Shown here: positions 6,768-11,812 of the stretch, piece after piece
How the letters are laid out: the number at the start of each line of letters is the position of its first letter
Numbering within the stretch: position 1 is the first letter of the stretch
Assembly (NCBI GenBank): GCA_965603395.1
Contig: CBFDCV010000024.1
Coordinates: 1-11,812, forward strand
Direction of reading: 5' to 3'
Length of the DNA stretch: 11,812 nucleotides
Origin: CAYSWS01 sp965603395
GTDB taxonomy: Bacteria > Patescibacteriota > WWE3 > UBA101185 > UBA10185
Notes under the pieces: model-generated
Database searches by the model: none
What the model saw: the letters and a program-made list of their open reading frames with translations, nothing else
Told to the model about the DNA's origin: nothing
Translations under genes and position numbers: made by a program

Positions 6768-7859
6768 TTAAAAGTATTTTTTTACAGTGTTGATTACATA
6801 CTCTATCTGCGTGTCAGTCATTTCAGGGAATATAGGTAGACTCAAAATATTTTCACTGGTTTTTTCAGAAATTGGTAAATCTCCTTTTTTGTATCCAAGG
6901 TTTTTAAAACATTCTTGTAAGTGTAGTGATAGTGGGTAGTAGATGGCAGAAGCCACCCCGTTATCTTTCAAGAATTTTTGTAACTCATTTCTATTATCAG
7001 TAACGATTGGGTATTGGTGATAGGCATGTACTCTATTTTCCGGTGCGGCAGGGATTTGCACTAGTTCAGCCAAGCCCTCGTCATACTTATTGGCAATTTT
7101 CCTTCTTTTATTGTTCCACTCATCAATGTGTTTTAGTTTCATGGATAGTATTGCAGCTTGTAGAGCGTCCAATCTGGAATTAACTCCCACAGAGTCATGA
7201 AAGTATTTTTTCTTAGCACCGTGTAAACGGAAAGCCTTTAAAAATTTGTAATGCTCATCACTTTTTACGGAAATCAACCCACCGTCTCCATAAGCTCCTA
7301 AGTTTTTAGTTGGGAAGAAAGAAAAAGTTCCAAAATCTCCAATCGTTCCGGCTTTTTTACCTTTATATTCAGATCCTATGGCTTGGCAAGCGTCCTCAAT
7401 GACAAATAGATTGTGTTTTTTCGCCAAAAGCATGATCTCATCCATAGCAGCCACCAAACCAAAAATGTGAACAGGAATGACCGCCCTTGTTTTCTCAGTA
7501 ATTTTTTCTTCAATCAACTTAGGGTCAATATTATAAGTATCTTTTTTTATATCTACAAAAACGGGAGTTGCGCCCAAGCGGGCTACGGCCCCGGCGGTAG
7601 CAAAAAAAGTAAAAGGAGTGGTTATGACCTCGTCGCCTTCCTTGATTCCAGCGGCCCTCAAACATATTAACAAAGCATCACTACCGGAGGCACAAGCCAC
7701 AACCTTAGAATCTAAATAATTGCCAATTTCCTCCTCAAACCTTTCCACGTTTTTACCCATGATAAAGGATCCGCTTTCCACAACCCGGCTTATGGCGGAA
7801 TCAATGTCATCTTTCATTGACTCGTATTGTTTTGGTAGATCGATAAATGGTACCTTCAT
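6768..7859 (-). CDS. wbpE: DegT/DnrJ/EryC1/StrS-family aminotransferase, WbpE/WlbC-like
   Basis: The product is 363 residues, a normal length for this PLP-dependent sugar aminotransferase family. It opens VPFIDLPKQY (3-12), then shows GSDALL at 59-64, TTPFTFFATAGA at 80-91, IEDACQAIG at 154-162 with Asp156 to pair with the PLP ring nitrogen, and SFFPTKNLGAYGDGG at 180-194 with Lys185 as the predicted Schiff-base lysine. The closing motifs SLHLQECF (311-318) and LPIFPEMT (341-348) are also present. Together with the adjacent WbpB-like dehydrogenase, it most likely transaminates UDP-3-keto-GlcNAcA to UDP-GlcNAc3NA, as WbpE/WlbC do in the UDP-ManNAc3NAcA route of Pseudomonas and Bordetella. The sequence alone cannot fully exclude another 3- or 4-keto sugar. 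Only two bases separate it from the upstream stop codon; a weak AAGAAG lies nine bases before the ATG. Confidence 0.92.
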   Translation of the reverse strand: MKVPFIDLPKQYESMKDDIDSAISRVVESGSFIMGKNVERFEEEIGNYLDSKVVACASGSDALLICLRAAGIKEGDEVITTPFTFFATAGAVARLGATPVFVDIKKDTYNIDPKLIEEKITEKTRAVIPVHIFGLVAAMDEIMLLAKKHNLFVIEDACQAIGSEYKGKKAGTIGDFGTFSFFPTKNLGAYGDGGLISVKSDEHYKFLKAFRLHGAKKKYFHDSVGVNSRLDALQAAILSMKLKHIDEWNNKRRKIANKYDEGLAELVQIPAAPENRVHAYHQYPIVTDNRNELQKFLKDNGVASAIYYPLSLHLQECFKNLGYKKGDLPISEKTSENILSLPIFPEMTDTQIEYVINTVKKYF

Positions 7860-7861
7860 AC

Positions 7862-8821
7862 TTAAAGCTTCTTATATAAATGATGGTGTTTTTTTCCCTT
7901 AGGTTTGGAGACGGCAACATTTCTCACGTCATGTAATAAAAGTATTGCAGGCTTGGCGTCGGCCACGCCGGTGCCTTCTCCATCTAATATTTTTTCATAT
8001 ACTACTGTGTGCAGGTCACTAAAAACGTTGGAGAACTCTATTTCTTTTCCATCAAATTTTATGGATCTATATGCCGACTTTTCATTTTCTCCTACTTTTA
8101 ATAGATCTTCTCTATCTATGGATAAATACCAGCTTACATTTGCTCTCTCTAATTCCAGATATCCGGTGAGTTTATAGTCATCACGGTAGTGGACCTCAGA
8201 ATTTATTGGAGGACCAAACATCCAAATAAGTAGATCGAAGAAGTGGACGCCAATATTTACAGCAACTCCGCCTGACTTTTTCTCATCACCTTTCCAGGAT
8301 TGCATGTACCAAGGACCACGTGAGGTGGTGTATGTAAGTTCAACTTCGTATTTATCTTTTCGATCATCTTCCTCAACCTTCTTTTTTAATTTTTTAATAG
8401 AGGGATGTTCTCTTACCTGCATGATGGTGTAGACTTTCCAGCCGCCGTCATGCTTTTCAAAATCCTCTATTTCTTTAACTTCATCAGGGCTTGTCAGTAG
8501 CGGTTTTTCACAAATTGCTATAGCATTTTGGGTTTTGGCAAATCTTATATGAGAAACATGCATATGGTTGGGAGTGCATATGGAGATGTAATCAAGCTCA
8601 TTTCCCTCCTTCTTATATTTTTCTAAAAAGATGTGGAAATCCTCAAATTTAGTGAAAAAGGGGACATGGGGAAAATAACTATCTAAAACTCCCACTGAAT
8701 CATTTATATCCATAGCGGCAACCAGGTTGTGGCCGGTTTCTTTTATGGCCTTTAGGTGTCTGGGGGCTACGAACCCGCCAACCCCGATTATTGCAAAATT
8801 TTTCTTATTTTTTTTGCTCAA
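7862..8821 (-). CDS. wbpB: UDP-N-acetylglucosaminuronate 3-dehydrogenase, Gfo/Idh/MocA family (WbpB/WlbA-like)
   Basis: The product is 319 residues. The N-terminal Rossmann segment FAIIGVGGFVAPRHLKAI (9-26) and DINDSVGVLDSYFP (38-51) follow the WbpB/WlbA pattern rather than a generic Gfo/Idh/MocA enzyme. Further landmarks are ICTPNHMHVSHIRFA (81-95), CEKPL (104-108) with Lys106, TYTTSRGPWY (163-172), SWKGDEKKSGGVAVNIGVHF (175-194) with probable active-site Asn189 and His193, and YRSI..DG.EIEFSNVFSDL (251-270). WbpB/WlbA oxidise C3 of UDP-N-acetylglucosaminuronic acid with NAD+, giving the keto substrate for WbpE/WlbC, encoded next. The start is TTG: an in-frame stop lies seven codons upstream and no ATG intervenes. 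AAGG lies 11 bases before it, a weak SD. The C-terminal tail is basic with three His, which is unusual but short. First gene of the cluster, opposite a divergent gene. Confidence 0.92.
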   Translation of the reverse strand: MSKKNKKNFAIIGVGGFVAPRHLKAIKETGHNLVAAMDINDSVGVLDSYFPHVPFFTKFEDFHIFLEKYKKEGNELDYISICTPNHMHVSHIRFAKTQNAIAICEKPLLTSPDEVKEIEDFEKHDGGWKVYTIMQVREHPSIKKLKKKVEEDDRKDKYEVELTYTTSRGPWYMQSWKGDEKKSGGVAVNIGVHFFDLLIWMFGPPINSEVHYRDDYKLTGYLELERANVSWYLSIDREDLLKVGENEKSAYRSIKFDGKEIEFSNVFSDLHTVVYEKILDGEGTGVADAKPAILLLHDVRNVAVSKPKGKKHHHLYKKL

Positions 8822-8871
8822 TATATTTACTACCTTAACTTACACATCTATACTGTAAAGCAAACAGAGTA

Positions 8872-8907
8872 ATTATAGTATAACCATGAAAAAAGGTTAA
8901 ATATCAA
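8872..8907 (-). promoter_or_regulatory. Candidate promoter of the minus-strand glycan cluster
   Basis: On the minus strand TATAAT occupies 8877-8872, with an overlapping TATACT at 8882-8877. A TTGATA resembling a -35 box sits at 8907-8902, 19 bases from the TATACT and 24 from the TATAAT. The spacing is not ideal in either pairing. A start near 8865-8870 would leave a leader of about 45 bases before the TTG start of the dehydrogenase gene. The region is AT-rich, so chance matches are likely. Confidence 0.35.
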
Positions 8908-8942
8908 TATTCATTTAGCTTCTTAGCCAACCACCCAGCCTC

Positions 8943-8951
8943 TGATACAAT
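8943..8951 (+). promoter_or_regulatory. Extended -10 promoter next to the ATG (predicted leaderless start)
   Basis: The sequence TGATACAAT is a close match to an extended -10 (TGnTATAAT). Its last base is six bases before the ATG at 8958, so transcription would start at or next to the start codon. No SD sequence lies between. No good -35 is seen at 17 bases (TTAGCC), which fits an extended -10 promoter. Confidence 0.55.
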
Positions 8952-8957
8952 AAATCA

Positions 8958-9800
8958 ATGCAAAAACGAAAAATATTAATAGCTATTATTACGCTCTCTG
9001 TGATGCTGGGCATAATTTTAGGTTTGCAACTCACCGCATCAAAATACAAAAACCAATATCTTGAAAGTCAGCGTGCCGGACCTTTGGCAGGTGCACAGCC
9101 CAATGCACAAGGACAACAAGATCCGGCCCTTCGTATTCAGCAAGCAGAAAAAGATGAAAACGGTTGTATTATTGAATTGAATTATATTTGGGACCGGGAG
9201 TTGGGGGTTTGTGTAAGGTATACGGATATTCCGGATGAGGACAAAGAGGCACTTACCGTTGCCATAGAGCATGTGGGAAGAGAATACGGACTAAGGATAA
9301 GAAGTTATCTAAATAATCTATGTGACACTTGTTACAAAGTGAAAATGGCATCAGAGGCTGATTATTTTACTGTTCGAATAAAGGACGGTGGGGTAGTTAA
9401 TTATTATGAGGAGTCAGGTGAAAACGCTGGGGTTTATACAACAACAGCAGAGCTGGTGTATAACATTTCGGCTGGGCTTATGGGTTTTGATCCCGCAGAG
9501 TTTACTGTGGAAAAGCTTGATGTAAGTTGGAATGACGGCACTAGGAATCTGGCTTTCCCCGGTATTGGTAATAGTGTAGAAGATGTTTATGATTCGGGGG
9601 ATATTTTAAATATGCATACGGAGGTTTTGGATGGCCTGAAGGATATTGGGTTTGAGACAGACGATAATAATGTAGGTTCAAGTTCTCCGGATTATGATCT
9701 GACGGTACTTAGTGACCGCGATAATGTTTGTAACGTATTGCTGGAACGAAGTGCGGTACAAGATACCTCTATGCTACAAGTTGCCTGTGCCGAGTACTAG
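8958..9800 (+). CDS. Membrane-anchored extracytoplasmic protein with six cysteines, function unknown
   Basis: The product is 280 residues; I do not recognise a named family. Residues 2-5 are basic and 5-24 are a single hydrophobic helix without a lipobox cysteine, so it reads as an uncleaved signal anchor with the rest outside. A Gln/Ala/Pro-rich linker spans about 40-60. ENGCIIELNYIWDRELGVC (67-85) resembles a short 'GC...GY.W....C' cysteine motif that I associate, from memory, with exported proteins of CPR bacteria and DPANN archaea. Cysteines are at 70, 85, 122, 125, 258 and 277, and an even number outside the membrane suits disulfides. The C-terminal 150 residues are acidic. The gene is transcribed away from the glycan cluster and converges with the GT-C gene. 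An ATG start is preferred because an extended -10 lies just upstream. A role in surface structure is only a guess. Confidence 0.8.
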   Translation: MQKRKILIAIITLSVMLGIILGLQLTASKYKNQYLESQRAGPLAGAQPNAQGQQDPALRIQQAEKDENGCIIELNYIWDRELGVCVRYTDIPDEDKEALTVAIEHVGREYGLRIRSYLNNLCDTCYKVKMASEADYFTVRIKDGGVVNYYEESGENAGVYTTTAELVYNISAGLMGFDPAEFTVEKLDVSWNDGTRNLAFPGIGNSVEDVYDSGDILNMHTEVLDGLKDIGFETDDNNVGSSSPDYDLTVLSDRDNVCNVLLERSAVQDTSMLQVACAEY

Positions 9801-9820
9801 AAGAATTAGTAGCTTATTTT
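9793..9820 (+). terminator. Possible weak intrinsic terminator between convergent genes
   Basis: AGTACTAG (9793-9800) can pair with TTAGTAGCT (9806-9814), with one bulged G at 9812, a G-T closing pair and a five-base AAGAA loop. A TATTTT run follows on the plus strand. The stem is AT-rich and overlaps the stop codons of both convergent genes. On the minus strand no T-run follows the hairpin, so only plus-strand termination is suggested. Confidence 0.22.
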
Positions 9821-11347
9821 ATAAACCCCATTTAACACAGCGCCGTCTCGCATTATTTTATGCGTAGGTTCCATATTGTAATTCTCTTCCTGGCAAATTA
9901 TGTAGTCTGCCTTAGCTTTTTCATCAGTTAGTTCAAAAATACCTCTGCCGTAATATTCCACGGCAAATGAAGAGTTGCAGGTCAGGACAAGAGGCGTACT
10001 GTCTTTGTTTAGATTTTCCATATCATCGATTATCCAGTTGGTAGCTTCCTTATAACTTGCTCCCCAGTAGTCCAGGGGGTATCTTTGTTGCACTTTGCTA
10101 AGTTTTCCTCTGATTTTATTGAAGTAGATGTATTCATAGGGGTGCAGTTTGGCCATTTGCCAAATTACAGAACCAAGGCAAACAACCATCACGCTGTACA
10201 AAAGAATTCTCACCTTTTCCTTGGCTGTTTTTTCGATGATATTAATAAAGTTCAGACCGGCTAAAACCACCAAGTTTACCAGCAAAAAGAGATAATGCCG
10301 CAAACCGTTATAAATATTCGGTTTTAAGATGGTGTACAAAAATATGTGTAGGAAAAACGAGGCCAAAAACAGCATATAAAGCGGGTCCTGGTACGTTCGT
10401 TTGAGTAGAAAGAAGCCGGCTATAAAAAGTGCCAAAAAGATAAAGGGTGTAGTTAGAGCCAGCCAAGTAAATAGATAAACATAAGGTCTGGTTTCAGGCG
10501 TAATGGTCATTCCATCGAACAAAAATTCCTTATTCCACTCCTCAAAGTTAGTGGAACCCAGCAAAACCTCTTTGGTATTAGCCACAAAATTGCTACCAAT
10601 GTAGGGCCAGGTTGCCATCATGAGAAAGTGCGCAAATACGGTGATGAGGAAAAATACTTTCAAATAATGAATTATGAGAGGCGCCTTATTTTTAAAGGCG
10701 GAAGCCACGTATGTTTTATGTACGATGAAAAACAAATAAAGAAGGTATACCGAATAGCCAACTACTCTCAGGCTTTGGGTTAGACCAAAAAGAATTCCCA
10801 AAATTAATGATTTTACGATTATGTCCTTGGCCCACTTTCCTTTTGACGTTTCCACAAAATAGATAGCAAACAGCGTCGAAATATACATGACAGCAAACGG
10901 CACATCTTTGGGGCTAGCCGGAATGTGTCCTAAAAAGCGCGGTGTTAAGAAAATAAATATGGGTATCAGGGAGGCAAAGAACACGTTTTGATAAAGTTTG
11001 TACACAGCAGCAAAACTGGCAAAAATTAACACCGACGCCAGCACCATATTAAAAAAGTGATACCTCTCAAAACTCATATGCTTGTTCAAAGCGCTCATAA
11101 CGGCTGCGTAAGAGTTGTAATACTGGCTTAAAATTGGTGCATGACGTTGTTTTTTTGGTTCTAAGTTAAAAGTAGGCTCGATAGTGTTTTCATAGCTGGT
11201 TTTTTTTCCAAAATACTCTAATAATTTCTGTCCTCTGGTATAAACTCTTGGCTCATCAAGAGTAATTCCGTAGTCTTTATACGTAATTAAAGAAAAAGAT
11301 AGGTATATTAATAGCAGTAACCCTAAAGCCACTTTTGTTCTAGTCAT
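9806..11347 (-). CDS. GT-C membrane glycosyltransferase, family 39/PMT-like
   Basis: From the ATG at 11347 the product is 513 residues with about eleven predicted membrane helices and a C-terminal soluble domain. DYGITLDEPRVYTRG at 25-39 carries the Asp31-Glu32 pair expected in the first extracytoplasmic loop of GT-C/ArnT/PMT enzymes. LTPRFLGH (134-141) with PKDVPF (146-151), NIYNGLRHYLF (344-354) with an Arg-His-Tyr site, HPYEYIYFN (402-410) and YPLDYWGASYKEATNW (423-438) recur in this glycosyltransferase 39-like group. It should move a sugar from a polyprenyl-phosphate donor to a protein, lipid or glycan outside the cell; donor and acceptor are unknown. The frame extends 25 codons further to a TTG at 11422, but Met26 is preferred because a TATAAT box ends six bases before it and the helix begins directly after it. 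Convergent with the neighbouring gene, five bases apart. Confidence 0.88.
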   Translation of the reverse strand: MTRTKVALGLLLLIYLSFSLITYKDYGITLDEPRVYTRGQKLLEYFGKKTSYENTIEPTFNLEPKKQRHAPILSQYYNSYAAVMSALNKHMSFERYHFFNMVLASVLIFASFAAVYKLYQNVFFASLIPIFIFLTPRFLGHIPASPKDVPFAVMYISTLFAIYFVETSKGKWAKDIIVKSLILGILFGLTQSLRVVGYSVYLLYLFFIVHKTYVASAFKNKAPLIIHYLKVFFLITVFAHFLMMATWPYIGSNFVANTKEVLLGSTNFEEWNKEFLFDGMTITPETRPYVYLFTWLALTTPFIFLALFIAGFFLLKRTYQDPLYMLFLASFFLHIFLYTILKPNIYNGLRHYLFLLVNLVVLAGLNFINIIEKTAKEKVRILLYSVMVVCLGSVIWQMAKLHPYEYIYFNKIRGKLSKVQQRYPLDYWGASYKEATNWIIDDMENLNKDSTPLVLTCNSSFAVEYYGRGIFELTDEKAKADYIICQEENYNMEPTHKIMRDGAVLNGVYKISY

Positions 11348-11353
11348 AACTAA

Positions 11354-11359
11354 ATTATA
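11354..11359 (-). promoter_or_regulatory. TATAAT -10 box six bases before the GT-C start (predicted leaderless)
   Basis: On the minus strand a perfect TATAAT at 11359-11354 is followed by TTAGTT and the ATG at 11347. TTATCT, 17 bases upstream, is a poor -35. No SD sequence is present. The transcript would begin at or very near the ATG, and the box would lie inside the coding frame if the upstream TTG at 11422 were used. Confidence 0.45.
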
Positions 11360-11420
11360 AATGATAAAATGCCATAAGATAAATCTTCCCCTAAGATTAA
11401 TAAATATATAGCACTTTAAC

Positions 11421-11427
11421 AAAGGAG
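11421..11427 (+). promoter_or_regulatory. Strong Shine-Dalgarno sequence of the nuclease gene
   Basis: AAAGGAG ends six bases before the ATG at 11434 and three bases before the in-frame ATG at 11431. The spacing favours 11434 as the start. This is the clearest ribosome binding site in the window. An AT-rich TATATA at 11405-11410 may be the -10 box, but no -35 is recognisable. Confidence 0.65.
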
Positions 11428-11433
11428 AATATG

Positions 11434-11812
11434 ATGAAAGATTGGAGTTACTCTAAGTGGGGTAGGTATTGTAAATGCCCTGCTTTATTTTATTTTGTGG
11501 ACGTAATTGGTCTGAAAGAAATGTTGGCGTACCCACTTATTTTGGGTAAAGTAGGTCACGAGGTTGTAAAAATATGCCATGACAAGAGCACTGAAGAACA
11601 CCCAATGGGGTTTACCAGCAAGCAGGGCGCCTTGGATGTGTTTGAGGAAATGTGGGATGGGGCAGTTGCAGAAAACTCAGGGCAAATTTTTGAAGAATCA
11701 GAAACTAAAGAACTGGAACATAAAGAAACAGGTCTTACAGGTATATCTAACTATTGGAATAGGATGGAATCAAAAAGTGAAGAGCCCGCAGTTGTTGAAC
11801 AATTTAGGACGA
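11434..11812 (+). CDS. PD-(D/E)XK nuclease family protein (RecB/Cas4-like), N-terminal part
   Basis: My translation from the ATG at 11434 stays open for 126 codons to the right edge, so the 3' end is missing. The opening WSYSKWGRYCKCPALFYF (residues 4-21) matches the 'SyS.l..y..CP..fy' start of RecB-family PD-(D/E)XK exonuclease domains (PF12705, also Cas4 and AddB). LGKVGHEVV (37-45) supplies the conserved Gly and His42 of the first helix. The later acidic D-ExK catalytic residues lie beyond the window. Cys15 of the Cys-Pro pair can be an iron-sulfur ligand in Cas4/AddB relatives, but whether the C-terminal cysteines exist cannot be seen. Residues about 85-126 are acidic and of low complexity. 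The gene has a strong SD sequence, unlike its neighbours, and is divergent from the GT-C gene. A DNA repair or recombination role is likely. No cas genes or repeats are present. Confidence 0.75.
   Translation, partial: MKDWSYSKWGRYCKCPALFYFVDVIGLKEMLAYPLILGKVGHEVVKICHDKSTEEHPMGFTSKQGALDVFEEMWDGAVAENSGQIFEESETKELEHKETGLTGISNYWNRMESKSEEPAVVEQFRT

Noticed and set aside
8822..8957. Riboswitch or structured RNA in the divergent intergenic region
   Set aside because: Only 136 AT-rich bases with no stable hairpin, no conserved riboswitch core and no terminator run; candidate promoters on both strands account for it.
9806..11422. Longer version of the GT-C protein starting at the TTG at 11422
   Set aside because: The extra 25 residues lack conserved features, the start codon is TTG, and it would overlap the control region of the divergent nuclease gene. 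The ATG at 11347 fits a -10 box and the start of the first helix.
1..11812. CRISPR array, tRNA, rRNA or insertion sequence
   Set aside because: No regularly spaced repeats, no cloverleaf-like T-loop sequence, no rRNA-like segment and no transposase motifs or terminal inverted repeats were seen on either strand.
1..11812. Alternative genetic code (TGA read as Gly or Trp)
   Set aside because: TGA serves as a terminal stop for the methyltransferase and the FemAB-like gene at positions fitting family lengths, and no gene needs TGA read-through.

Overview
The window is an AT-rich bacterial stretch, densely packed, dominated by one minus-strand gene cluster for a cell-surface glycan. TAA, TAG and TGA all act as stops, so lineages that recode TGA (Gracilibacteria/Absconditabacteria, Mycoplasma) are unlikely. 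The compact layout, GT-C membrane glycosyltransferases, a small membrane-anchored protein with paired cysteines and scarce Shine-Dalgarno (SD) sequences would fit a Candidate Phyla Radiation (Patescibacteria) genome. That assignment is inference and not proven.

Layout. Bases 8821 down to 1 hold eight functions on the minus strand, in transcription order: a WbpB/WlbA-type UDP-sugar 3-dehydrogenase (8821-7862); a WbpE/WlbC-type aminotransferase (7859-6768); a family 2 glycosyltransferase with two C-terminal membrane helices (6711-5614); a FemAB-like acyltransferase (5614-4580); a sulfotransferase (4637-3666); a large GT-C-like membrane protein split by an apparent +1 frameshift (3567-2527 and 2513-1419); a zinc-ribbon SAM methyltransferase (1380-532); and the N-terminal 178 residues of a polysaccharide pyruvyltransferase (535-1, running off the left edge). 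Most junctions are overlaps or gaps of a few bases. Gaps of 56, 98 and 38 bases precede the GT2, GT-C and methyltransferase genes; the first and last hold possible internal promoters.

A divergent 136-base promoter region (8822-8957) separates the cluster from a plus-strand gene for a small membrane-anchored extracytoplasmic protein with six cysteines (8958-9800). That gene converges, with only five bases between, on a second GT-C (family 39-like) membrane glycosyltransferase (11347-9806). At the right edge a plus-strand gene starts (11434 onward) and encodes the N-terminus of a RecB/Cas4-like PD-(D/E)XK nuclease, probably unrelated to the glycan genes.

How the genes may work together (inference). 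The WbpB/WbpE pair would make a UDP-activated 3-amino-3-deoxy hexuronic acid sugar. The GT2 and GT-C enzymes would assemble and transfer sugars at the membrane. The FemAB-like, sulfotransferase, methyltransferase and pyruvyltransferase genes would decorate the product. A glycan carrying uronate, sulfate and pyruvate ketal together would be strongly anionic. A second theme is start signals: at three genes (8958 +, 11347 -, 6711 -) a TATAAT-like -10 box sits only 6-7 bases before the ATG and no SD sequence is seen, which predicts leaderless mRNAs. No tRNA, rRNA, CRISPR array or insertion sequence was seen.
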